DNA from: Zopfochytrium polystomum
Lineage: Eukaryota; Chytridiomycota; Chytridiomycetes; Chytridiales; Chytridiaceae
Assembly (NCBI GenBank): GCA_025765615.1
Contig: JAIVFJ010000251.1
Location: 1 to 64,000 of the forward strand
Direction of reading: 5' to 3'
Length of the DNA: 64,000 nt
Numbering within the stretch: the first letter of the stretch is position 1; each line of letters opens with the position of its first letter. Position numbers and translations under genes: made by a program. Under the pieces are notes generated by a model that searched no databases, had not been told where the DNA came from, and worked only from the letters and a program-made list of their open reading frames with translations. Positions 51,683-63,040 of the stretch are shown here, one piece after another.

Positions 51683-53635
51683 GTTGTTATTATATTGTTG
51701 AAAAATGAGAAAGAAAGAAAGGAAATAGGAAAAACAAGAAGAAAGAAAAAATAAAGAAAAATAAAGAAAAATAAAGAAAAATCAAGAAAAACAAAGGATG
51801 ATTTCATTCAAAAAAATAGCGATCGATCGATCCGAGAGCAAAAAAAAAAAAGTATGCGAGGCCGCGCCCAATGTGCTTTCGACCACTACACACGCGCGCA
51901 CTCTTTCACTCAGGCACCTTTTCCCTCACTGACTATGAACCCAATTCAAAAGGTATCAGGATTTTGGGAGAGAACTAATCAGGACATCTTTTGGGAAGTT
52001 AAGTTAGTTGTATTCTCCGATGCATTTTCAATAAGCAATTCGATAGGAATTCATCTGGACCCATGGTCACTTCTTTGCTCACATACTCCATGGAGGTTTG
52101 GCCATATCAACATGATGCAACAGGATGTAATCTCCCAGCAAGGCCACCTGAGTGTCTTCTGACGCCGAGCCTTGCAGGTACAGGTGCTGTGACTCAGCGA
52201 TGTCGCCCAGGCTGTGACTCAAAACAACACACCACACCATTGCAATCAACCTCTCAAACCCCCAGAATCATGGTCATCAGTCAGCAACGTCAGCAACACA
52301 ACCTCGACAGTACGATCACCAACTTAACACATCACTCACAACTCATTGCCACCGATTGCAGCATTTGAGTTATCCAATCTCAGACAAAGGTCCACGCACA
52401 CCAGGAGGAACTCCAACAGAAGCAGAATGAGATTATGCTGTTGCCTTGCACATAGATGATACCTTAGCTCCGTGGGGTAGGAATTTGACAGAAATTGTGA
52501 GACTACACTGTCGGCGCAGCCACCACTCATCGCCTCCCCCTTTCCCGTCCTGCAAGGGTGGCTGTGCAGTGCTATGTGCTGCCCCCGACACCTGAGAGTT
52601 CGATCTACAAGTGCCTGCCTCAGTCCTATTGCATTGAGAGAGAGTTGTGTGGGCACGAGTGCAATAAAGCCCGTTGGTCAAGTGGTCATGCCGACACAGC
52701 CCAGCAGGTGGGTGTGCTATCACAGGTGTTTCCACATGCAAGTTCCCTGCTAGGAACCTTCTGACCCCAACATAGTTGGCTCCCTTCTCTCTCTCCACCT
52801 TGTCACTGGCGATGACAAGGGGTCCCACAGCACCCCCTGTGACAAGGGGCGCAAGGTCGTGTCCTGTCCATCCTGTTGCTACTAACTGCTCCTGTTGCGT
52901 TAGATTAGGTTCTTTGCGAGATAAAACCACCTGTTGCCCTCTTGTCCCTCTTTATTCTGCGGTTGTGTTTCGCCTTAGGGCGGGCCTTTCCATTTCCTCT
53001 CACACCAGCCTTCACCAGGAGAGAAAAAGTTTTTTCATTATTACTTCCTGTTCTCTTCGCCTTTCAATAATTACTGTTGAAGTTGCAGTGTAGAAGGTGA
53101 AGTTGTGAGCGAACGTGACATCACAAGAAGGTAGAAGTGTCAAGGCTGCGAGCAAAGCAAGAGTGTGCATGACGGAGTGCAAGTGAGCAAAGAGAGCTTG
53201 TTTTAGACAGGAACTGGCAAATTGGAGTGAGAGTGTTGCTTTTTCAATAGAAAACTCTGTCCAATTTTTACTCCTGCAGGGAGTTTGACCAGTTTTCCTG
53301 TTTTGCCTATCTGAACAAGTTGCAAACTGCTTCAGACAGTACTTTGCTCTGGGGAGGTGTTGTAAGCCCCTTTTCATGGAGGGAGGGTGATTGAAATATT
53401 CAGAGCATTTCAAATCAACCAAGCTCTGTGTGGGGACCTGTGTACAGCAACTGGATCAGGAGTATTTCAAATCAACCAGTGTGTACAGAAGCCTTGACAG
53501 CAGTCTCTTTACAGCAGAAAAAGGGTGTTGCACACAGAGGCAAAAGTCAGCTGACCTGGGGCTGCTGTGAGCTGCCCCAGTTCAAATATTCTCTGGACCC
53601 ATTGAGTGTTGTACTCAGATTTCAACAGAGGGAGT
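51683..53635. other. Stretch without recognisable gene
   Basis: A/G-rich flank to 51850 with AAATAAAGAA repeats and an A-run (51841-51851), then unassigned sequence. A Gln-rich stretch at about 52240-52440 is reminiscent of gag but has no diagnostic motif. Confidence 0.4.
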
Positions 53636-53639
53636 GAAG

Positions 53640-53930
53640 AAGGTGGAGATTGTGTGTACGTGTTATTGTAAGTGGTGGTCCTTCTCCAGAACTTGGAGAG
53701 GAAGAAAGTTGTGTAATGAATAACAAATACATAGTGATCATATGCATGCTTAATAATCCCTGGGCAGGTGGGACCAGTACAGGGTAAACACCTTTTCTAT
53801 GATTTTCTGCTTTGCAGTGGAGTTAGAAAACACTTTTACAGTGGTATACTTGGAGTATTTGTTAACAGTGCAAGCCAGCGCCCAGGTCTGCATCAGCAGT
53901 GGCTTGCTCTCCCCATGGGCATTGTGTGGC
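53640..53930 (-). mobile_element. Diverged relative of LTR B
   Basis: Shares with LTR B, in order on the same strand, GTGGTCCTTCTCC, AATGAATAA, GGGTAAA.ACC, the AATACTTGGAGTATTTGTTAACAG-like block and CAAGCCAGC.CCCAGG. It is too diverged to define the ends. Confidence 0.5.
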
Positions 53931-54449
53931 ATGACAAAAGGGATCGTGTCAAAGGCGGCGAACAGGGCTCACACATGTTCCTTCCCATCCCGTCCCAGTC
54001 AGACTCAGTTATGAGATCCTCTACATCTCTGAAGGCTCATCCCATAGTCTAGTGGATATGTGGGGAAAGGACAAGTCATCAATGATGGGGAACTCCTGGT
54101 TCTAAGGGCCAGTACCCTGGTGTTGGTGTTAATACTACTCTCTATGTATGCTCTGAAAGCACAGATATACCAATCAATAACTGTCATGAGTCATTGCTGA
54201 CCCATGAGTGCCATAACAGCCATGGACAAACATACAGAGACAAGTCTCCACATGAATGAATCATGGGTGCCATAGGCATGAGATGACAGGGTTAAGCCCT
54301 GGAGCGCCCATACAGGACGGGATGGTATCCGACATACCAACTTGATGTGGAAGATGAGACAGGCTTGACTTGAAGAGGGAAGAACCTGATGGTGAAGTTG
54401 TGCTCAAAAGAGGGGTACAATGGCAGATTAATGTAAGTAACAAAGAAAG
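53931..54449. other. Stretch without recognisable gene
   Basis: No gene or clear repeat seen. Confidence 0.4.
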
Positions 54450-54770
54450 CTTGGCCCACTCTGCACTAGCCTCTCTAAGTTCTCATCTCAGTAGACCCAA
54501 CCCAACTTGGTCTTCACACACTCTTGCTTTGGGGAGGGGGCACTCACACAGCTTGGCCTACTCTGCACTTGCCTGGGGGAATGCTACCTCTACTTGCTTG
54601 GTCTGGGGGCTCTGGCCAAAGAGGACTTCTAATCCACCCTGCTTGGCCTACTCTGCACTTGCCAGGGGGATCTCCTACACCAAAAGAGGACTCCATCTTC
54701 CCTGCTTGGCCCACTCTGCACTTTGCCAGGGAAGGTCTCCTATCCACCACACACATGGTCTTTTGGGGAG
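54450..54770 (+). repeat. Minisatellite of about 60 bp units
   Basis: Four to five diverged units sharing GCTTGGCCTACTCTGCACTTGCC followed by a G-run, CTCCTA and GAGGACT. The frames through it are repeat translations, not genes. Confidence 0.7.
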
Positions 54771-54869
54771 GCACTCACCTTACAACACCCTGAAAGGAGA
54801 TATGAGGGACGCAACTAGTCAAACAGGGGCTGCCCAAGGGGGAGTCTTATTGATTGTTTTGAGTTGAGA

Positions 54870-55430
54870 GTTATTATTGAAGAGAAGAAGGGGGGAAAGG
54901 GGCAGTATTTATGGGGATCAGAGAGAGAAAGAAAGAAGGAGGAAGAAAAAGAAGAAAAAGACAAAAGATAGTAAAAAGGAGAAAATGAAAGAAAAGAACA
55001 ATTTGTAAGAATGAATCATCTTTCAGCCACACCCCCCTCCACCCAGTGTCTCTCCTGCCTCAAATTTGAGATGGGCTGAAATTGAGGGCTGGGAGGCCAC
55101 ATCAGTGCAGGGACAGAGGCTTGAAAGGTGGGAAAAAGGGAAAATAAGAAAAAATGAGTAAACATAAGAAGAAATAAGAAGAAATAAAGGGTGTGCCCCT
55201 TGTGCTTAGGCCCATTCAGCACAGGGAACACCAGATGCTGTTTTGATGCGGGGCATCAGCACTGAGTTACTTTTGAAAGTAAGAATAAGTATTCAAACAT
55301 AGGAATAGAGTGGTTGTTTGTGATTGATGGGGGGCCACTATACGTAAAGGTAAAACCAATGAACTAGTCAAGGAAGAGCTTTTAAAGAGACCTCAATAGC
55401 TCAATGGCCCATGAGATTAGGAATCTCATA
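54870..55430 (-). repeat. Dispersed LTR-like repeat F, minus-strand copy
   Basis: Reverse-strand counterpart of 1228-1800 (see there), with a TATA-like CCATAAATA on the minus strand at about 54908-54916. Confidence 0.5.
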
Positions 55431-55728
55431 CAGTTGGTTGCCTGCCTTTCGCGCTGTGAGGCGCACTCGCGTTAGTCTTAGGAGAAGTCAAACCTCTCAA
55501 AAGAGAAAGTTTAAAAATCGATTTTCTCGTTTGACAAAACAACAGCACTACGTAAGGAAAGAGTTAGCAGCTAATTGCATCTAGCATCGGTTTCCTTGGC
55601 GAAGGTTGGTATGAGAATCGCTGAGAAAATCGACTTTAAAATTTTTGTGGCAAGACGTTTGACCACCCCTAATAAATATTCCCTTTTTTTTTTTTGTGGT
55701 ACCATCAGTGTGAAATCCAGCGATGATT

Positions 55729-55760
<32 letters not shown>

Positions 55761-56792
55761 GCATTCTCTCTCCTCTCTCTCTCTCTCACTCTTTTTTCCA
55801 CCCACTGTCTCCCTCCTCTCTTTTTCTTTGTGTCACATGATTTTGGCCCAAATCACCAGGCCCGAAATGCGAAAACGCGGCGCGTTCTTCAAGAATGAAA
55901 ATCAAGAAAAAATTTTCCTCTCCTCCAATGTTGTCAGGCAATAGAAAAATGGAAAGAACGCGAACAAGGCAAAGAAAAAATTTTGGAGCGAAGAGAAAGT
56001 AAGAAGAAGAAGACAGAAATCGTGGGCGAGCCAAGTGAAAGAGACGAAAAAGGAAAAAACGCCAGAAGGGCGCTTCTGTCTCGCGGTCTCGCACTCTCCT
56101 CTCCTTTTTTCTATTTTTGTCCATTTTTTTCTTTTTCTTCTTTTTTTCCCTGTTTTTTCCATCTCGCCGGGTCGAAAATAGCCACGCTCACACACAGCGA
56201 GGTTGAGCCTTTTCCCATTTTCCTCCTCCTCTCTTTTTTCTCTTTTGCAAGTTATCGCCTGTCTGTCTCGCTCCCGTCCCCGTCCCTCCCTCCCTCCGCC
56301 CAGCGACCAGCGACAGCGGCTTCCCTCCGTCACCCACACCCTCGCTCCTTTGCCCTCCCAAACAAGGCTTTCCATCCCTTCCCTCGAGTTCGCTGCGAGA
56401 ACTCCTCCACTGAGGGAAAGAGACCCGGAACAGAGCGGCTCGGTATCGTTGCCATCAAACGCAATCCGGCGACAGAAGCTTGGCACAGCATCAAATCCCA
56501 CCAACCACCCACTCTCGCAGTCGGCCACACTCGCTGCCTCCACTTGCGTGTGAGCGACATCGTAAGTCGTGGAAAGACCTTGCGATCTGCCGACCGCCTC
56601 TCGCTCCCCGCTCTTCCCATCGGTCTTGGATTGTTGAATAGGGCATCCCGCGCTCTCCGTGTTCCTGCACTTCTTCTTTTTCACTTCGTCTCCGTTCGTC
56701 TTCTTGTACCTGTGGGGATTTCGTGACCTTCTTTCTGAGACAAAACCCTTCCATTAAGGGTACCCTCCACCCCTCGACAGACCTTCCGAGCC
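55431..56792. promoter_or_regulatory. Upstream region of the APSES gene
   Basis: No gene supported. Contains a CT microsatellite (about 55724-55792) and long pyrimidine-rich tracts at 56094-56160 and 56215-56300, as often seen upstream of highly expressed fungal genes. The frames across it are low complexity. The 5' UTR may start anywhere after about 56300. Confidence 0.5.
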
Positions 56793-59700
56793 ATGCCATC
56801 GCCACGCCAATCTCCTCAGCAGCCCTCTCCTGTGCCTGAGCATGCCCCAGATTCGCCTCGGTCGCCTAGTCAGCAAAAGCCACCAGAAGATGACGTCGGT
56901 TCGGCATCTGACTCCTCGGACGACGTCTCCTCGGGTGCACAAACTTCACCCGAGCCTTCAGCCTCTGTCATCGCCGCAGAAGTTCCGGCCATCAATCGAG
57001 CAAGTTACCCTCACTCTATCGCAGACATCTCCGAACCAGCAGCAGCATCCTCCACTGGATCATCTGCTCCGGGCAGCCAACCCCTCTCTCCAGTTCTTCA
57101 AAGCAATTTAGGATCGCGTCAGAACTTTGTTCAGGCTGGGTCGTTTGTTGCACCAGCTAACGCCCCTCCTTACCGAGCCGTGTCCTCATTTGCATCCCCG
57201 TCACCAAATCGGCCTTCTGGTGCTCCGATGCACTTAGTTATGCCAGGCGTACACCCCCCTCCCTCAACAATCTACACCATTCAGCCGCCGAAGCCAACAG
57301 TGGTTTACGGGGCAAGTGCTGGAATCAGCTCTCAGTCCAGTGCCTCGTCATCCTCTACCTTGCAAACCGCTCCCAAGCTTAAGGCGCCAGACGTGCCCAG
57401 GGGACGACCTCCGAATTCGGCTAAAGGAACTCGACCGGCCCAGCCCGTTAATAACCCGCCGACAGTTACCATTGGATCTTATAGAACGAAACTACCAGAT
57501 TCACCCATCTACATGGCTGTGTACAGTGGAGTATCCGTCTACGAGAAGATCATTCGTGGCGTTCCTGTCATGAAGAGAGTCGATGACTATTATATGAATG
57601 CAACTCACATCTTGAAGGTCGCTGGGTTCACGAAACCCAAACGAACCAAAATTCTTGAAAAAGAGGTGCTTCAGGGCCATCATGAGAAGGTACAGGGCGG
57701 TTACGGCAAGTATCAAGGCACTTGGTAAGTGGTTATCTCCAATGGCGTCCGACGCTAATGAGGTCGTGCAGGATTCCCAGACAAATTGCGAAATCGCTTG
57801 CAAAACAGTATGGTGTGGATCAAGTGCTAAAGGACATCTTTGACTACACAGGAGATTCATCGCAGACGATCTCGAAGTCAACTTTCATCGCCGCGGCAAC
57901 AGCAGCCGCGAAAGCCTCTGCTGCTGCCAACGGAAACCGCAAACCAACAGTAATATACAATAAGGCGCCTCCCGTCCCCACAACGGCGTTAGTTGCTTCA
58001 CCACTGCCATCCCCTCCTCGTATTCAAGGATCTCCAAATCGATCGTCCGTTCCTAAGAATGCTGGTGACGAATCCTTGTCACCCTCGCTCAGGTCTGCAC
58101 GCCTTCGTCGCCCTGGCCCCGGTGGACAGGCCGAGCCCAACCTCACTCCACAAGAGTCTTTGCAGATGATCAGCCACCCGCACCCTCATTCCGGCACCCC
58201 TATGATGATACACCAGTATATGCCGGTCACACCTCAATACTCTATGTACCACGTGCCTCCGCCACCAGCAGCGTTGAGTTCTATCGGGCCTACCCAATTA
58301 TATATGCACTCTAGCGGCTCTGGGTCTCGTGGTGAGAGACTTATTCAATCCTTTGTGCATCCTGCAAGCCGGAACACAAGTCAATCTAGTTTATACCCCG
58401 CGTCGAAAGAATCTGAAAGTGGGCCGGGAACAGCCGCTTCGTCGAGAAGAGGTTCTCTTTCTTCTCATCCGAATCCAGATGGACTGCGGACTCCACCTCA
58501 AAGATCCAATAACCCGAATACGCAAATTGAAGGCTCTGGCCGTGTTTCCCGATTATCGTACGACGAGCGGAGGAGGGAGGTCCTGATGGCGATATTTGAA
58601 GAGAAAGATCCTATGCTCCTCCTGAGTCTGCTTGCAGATGATTCGCCATCATCTCCTAGCCTGAAGGACGCCGCTTTGCTGTTCGGACTTTCTCAAAGAA
58701 CGAACCCAGCTGACGCGTCCTCCAAATCCCACACGAAGTCTCCGGTAACGACTCCAAGTTCGTCAAACCCATTAAACCTCGCGCTCCCGCTGGATTCCCA
58801 TTGCTCGACAGCTCTACATTTCGCATGTGCGTACGCACGACTTGAGCAAATTAAAGCTCTACTCAGCGCCAATGCGGACCCTTGTGCAGCCGACTTGGAG
58901 TCCGGAGCCACTCCTCTTCACAAATGCGTCGCAATGTCATACGCTTACGACGCCCAAAACTTCGCGGCCATCGTCACTGCATTTGAAGATGCAACTGTTG
59001 ACAAAGCGAAGACCAAAAAAGAGAACGATGGCGACCGTGCCGTGCAATGGTTGGATTATATAGATGGGAGCAAAAACACCATTCTTCACGCTATTGCAAA
59101 GCGAAGCACCTGTGCCCCTGCTGCAGTGGAGTCGATTGCGGAGTCCGAGGGTCGGCTTGTTGCGCTCTATTATGCTCGCTGTCTGGCACTAAAACTCAGC
59201 GAACACCTACATCCGTCAAAGCAATCTGCCCCCGAAAGACTAAACACAACAAAGTCATCCGAGGAGGATTCTGGATCTGATTCTGACGACACTGATGTCA
59301 TCGAAGACGAAAACGACGAAGACGCTGCAAGCGATGCAAGTGAATTTTCCGGGGGAAAGAAGCGCAAACAACGTCTTCAGCATGGGCGATCCAAGCAAAG
59401 CAAAGTTTCGAAGCCGGTCAGCTCGTCAAAAGTGCGATTGGACGAAGGCCGAATTTCAGAGTTCGTGAATGCACAGAACGATGATGGCGACACAGCTCTT
59501 CATATTTGCACACGGTCTCGATGCAAACCCCTCATACAATTGTTGTTACAAATGGGTGCCGATAAAGGTATACGGAACAAGAACGGACGAAATCCGGTGG
59601 ATGAAGCGGGCACGGATTCGGCGATTGTGGCTTGCCTTTCCGTGAGTGGCCTTTTTTCCATTTCATAGCACTGTTGACGCCCATACTTTACCCCTTCAAA

Positions 59701-60542
59701 AGGCCGAATTACCCGATATCGAGAAATCCATACGCCCGCTTCTCTATGGCGACCTTCACCCTTCAACCGTGATGTCTCCGGAGCCAGATTCTCGTCGTGT
59801 CCACCTTCAACTGAAAGCTGCGTGTGATGAAATAAGCGAGCTTCAAGACCGGCAAGAGAGGTTGGAACGACTTCGGGAACGAAGCGAAGACCTCCGACTG
59901 CAGCTCGACAGAGACGCCTCCTTACTCTCGGAGGCCGGAAACCTCGCCTCGAGCAGTCTGATTGCAGAAAGTGGCGTTGCTAAGGAGACGGGGGCGGATT
60001 CGGACGCCGTCGATCAAGACATTAGAGTACCCCGTGGACGCTCGGCTCCTTTTGGGGAGGGCAGCTCGGCTATGCCAAATCTGGCGGCATCGGCTCTCCC
60101 GGCTCTTCCTACTCCTGCTCTTACTCCCACACTAGCACCACGACTTCCGGCTTCTACAGTCGGAGGCGCGATTAACGCTTCTGGGTCCACTCCAACGATT
60201 CGGGTCACGTCTATGTCTGGCCATGCAGTCAACGCCGATGTGTCAGTACGGGGTGCTCTTCCCCACAGAGGTGCTCAACCGGAGGTTCCCGCTGACAGAC
60301 CTCAATGGGCGGTAGTTTCTGCCTCAGGATCGGTAGCTCGCCCAGAGTCATCGTCGGCAACCACCCCCCCTGACCGACAAATTCATGGTCTCCGTCGCTC
60401 AGTGGAGGCTCGCAAGAGAATGTTTGACGAGCTTGACAGCCTTTGGCGGCGTAGAGAGAGCAAGGACCAAAGGTACAAAAAGCTGGTGGCCGAAGCGTGT
60501 CAACTTCCACTTGCCATAGTTGATGACTTGCTGAGCAAGTGA
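56793..60542 (+). CDS. APSES-domain transcription factor with ankyrin repeats (Mbp1/Res/Swi4-like)
   Basis: Predicted 1213 residues from exons 56793-57724, 57772-59641 and 59703-60542 (introns of 47 and 61 bp). Proteins of this type are the DNA-binding subunits of MBF/SBF, which bind MCB/SCB boxes and drive G1/S genes in the nucleus. A Ser/Pro-rich disordered N-terminus (1-235) precedes the KilA-N/APSES domain (about 240-335): [43 protein letters not shown], with the last Trp split by intron 1. Then comes a long Ser/Pro-rich linker, ankyrin repeats at about 650-720 ([31 protein letters not shown]) and 875-930 ([20 protein letters not shown]). An acidic/basic segment lies between them. A coiled coil follows (about 965-1015), and the C-terminal [20 protein letters not shown] resembles the heterodimerisation end of Swi6/Cdc10 relatives. 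The very long N-terminal extension is unusual for Mbp1/Swi4. Confidence 0.9.
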
Positions 60543-60676
60543 AGAGTCCATGATTTTTCTCTTTTTTTCCCTCTTGCAATCTTTTTTATTTTCTCTGTTT
60601 TGTGGGAAATGAACGGGTGTGCTTGACAAGGTTTCTTTCTTGATCATCTTCTTTCTTTGCAATTTTTGAATATTCA

Positions 60677-62965
60677 ATGTGCGACAACCCTTCCACACCC
60701 GGTGGATTCCCAACCGACTTAATCGACCATGACAATAGAGAAGCCAACTCCACGTCCTCCACAGTGGAGGGTGGCAACGATGACCTTTCACTGTTACACA
60801 CACTCTCCGAAAGCGCTCACGCAGACTCCGTGCTTGACTCAAGCACAAGTACTCAGTGCAACATGGCTCAAGCAGCCAATGGATTGTCACGACCATTAAA
60901 CGACGTCAACGCCGATATATTGGGCGTGGCGGACAAACCCGATTCTCAAGACAGCGTGGATTCGACATCTCATGAGGAGAGCGAGGAAGAGGAGGGAGAG
61001 CTAAAGGAGCGGACCGGAAGTTTCCATCAGGTTGATGAACTGTTAGTGTCGGAGAGCGCCAGCCCAAAACAGAGCCAAGTCGATGACGTTGGTGAGGACG
61101 CCGACAGCAACAACGACTCTTCGGACGGGTTTGAGGCCATTTTGGACTCATCGCCAACTGCTGGACTGCCTATGAGCATTCCTCTGGACGTTGCGCAAAT
61201 CTTACAAGGACGTCTCATGGAAAGCAATACTGCGCTAAAGCTTATCCCGGTAGATGATGCGGTTAGGGCCCAACCGCTTGCGAGCGATGCTGATGGCAGT
61301 GACGACGATCAGATCGACGACAATGAGGAGTCCGATTTCAATTTCTCTGATTCTGAGTAAGTCGTGGCAGCCCCGTTGAATCTTGGCTCATTTTTTGCTA
61401 GCGAGGAAGCAAATCATGCACGCCCGGCGAGTAAGGTGGCTTCGAAGGCTGTTCGCAAAGATGATGAGAGTGAATCTGATGATGATGAAAATGGCAGAGG
61501 ACTTCGAACGAAAAACGAAATTGTTCGTGAGAAACTCATATCCCCCTTGTGTCAAAATAACGGCTTTTGCAACACCTCAGGTTCCACCCGTTGACGAAAC
61601 GGTTCAAATCGAGATACCGCAAACAGCCCGACTCGACTTTGTCGGCATTATTACGTCATTTGTTGAGGACCAAGTGATAATCGAGGCGTCGGGCTCTGGT
61701 GATCACAGAGTGTTAGACGCAGATTCAATCATGGTTTTAGAAGACCGTACGGTCATTGGGAGAGTTTTCGAGACTTTTGGACCAGTCACGAGGCCCATGT
61801 ACTTGATTCGACTGGCGAGGAATTCGCCCGTCGACAAGTCGTCGCTTGGGCAAAAAGCCTTTTGCGTACCAGAGCTTGCACATTATGTTTTCACAAGCCA
61901 GCTTCGATTGATGCAGGGGTCAGACGCATCAAACATCTACGATGAGGAAGTCGGCGAAGATGTAAGAGGATGAACTGCGTCTTTTCTCGCGCTAATAGTG
62001 TGCGGCAGGAAATGGAGTTTTCCGACGATGAGAAAGAGGCTGAATTCAGAAGGATGAAAAAATCGCTGAGGAAACCCAGGACCGGCGAGCCTGCGGGACC
62101 AAGTACTGGCCCGAGCTCAAACCTGAAACGGCGTGATCGATCAGACCAATTCCAATCGAGTACGGACCGGGCCGAGCGTGCTCCAAAACGACCGAACGCT
62201 GGAGCAGAAGTCATTTCCCAGAGGATAAATAGTGGAAGTATTCGACCGTCGGCCCAGACTGCTTCTCGCAACAGTTCTCGTCCATACGGAATGGCACGGC
62301 CGTTTCAACCACCTCCTCTTCCGAATTATCAGCAACGACCTCAGCAGCAATTTCTAGCCAATCTGGCCGGCCAACCAAACATCAACTCCAACTGGCACAA
62401 TCATGCACCTGATTTTAGCAATCGAGCCGTCCTCCCACCATCTATTCACATCAATCCCGCCTTCTCCCCGATGCAACCACAGCCACATGGAATGGTTGCT
62501 ACGCCGGCTTCAAACCTTTCGACCTTCCCTGTTCAGGACAACCAACTGGCCACTTTGCCCCTTGCCGTCAATTCTGGGAACACCCAAATGGCGGCTCAGC
62601 TCTTTACACTCATGCAGCAGCTTCAGTTCCAGCAGCAGCAACAGCAGCAGCAGCAGCAGCAGTTTCAACAGCAGGTCCTGCTCGCGGCGGCTTCGCTTCA
62701 TTCAGCCTCCGCAAGTGGAAGGCCATTGGACATGAGCAGCGTATCAAGTATATTAAGCTCCTCAGCACGGTTGTCAGCATTGCCAACAACAGCACCGTAT
62801 TTGAGTAACGCCGCACCCTCTCTGGCCGGTCCGATGCAGCATCCACCACCATCATTAAGTTTCCCCTCACCCATCGCTTCGTTGAATTTGGCACCGACTT
62901 CGAGTCCATCTACCAATCCTACTAGCAATTTTGAAGGCCATCAGCCTTGGAGGAGATTTGGCTAA
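60677..62965 (+). CDS. NAF1: H/ACA ribonucleoprotein assembly factor Naf1
   Basis: Predicted 712 residues from exons 60677-61356, 61402-61522, 61581-61961 and 62009-62965 (introns of 45, 58 and 47 bp). Naf1 holds dyskerin/Cbf5 during assembly of H/ACA snoRNPs in the nucleus and is later replaced by Gar1. The N-terminal half is acidic and Ser-rich. GLRTKNEI precedes the Gar1/Naf1 RNA-binding core (about 268-394): FVGIITSFVEDQVIIEASGS, ADSIMVLEDRTVIGRVFETF, FGPVTRPMYLIRL, AHYVFTSQL, KGSDAS-type QGSDASNIYDEE. The conserved FSDDEKEAEFRRMKK follows across intron 3. The C-terminus is Pro/Gln-rich with a Gln run (about 598-625), as in other Naf1 proteins. Intron 2 uses donor GTTCGT, weaker than the others. 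It starts 134 bp after the APSES stop, same strand. Confidence 0.9.
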
Positions 62966-63040
62966 ATGCATCTGAATTATAATAGATATTTTCTGCATCA
63001 TCGCTCTGGACGCTACGCTTGTTTACGTTTCTGAACTTCG
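62966..63040 (+). promoter_or_regulatory. Short intergenic region between NAF1 and the next gene
   Basis: Only 75-215 bp, depending on the start used, separate the genes. No binding site is recognisable. Confidence 0.4.

Noticed and set aside
55385..55440. tRNA-like sequence with a TGAGATT/AATCTCA hairpin
   Set aside because: No B box and no acceptor pairing; it belongs to repeat F.
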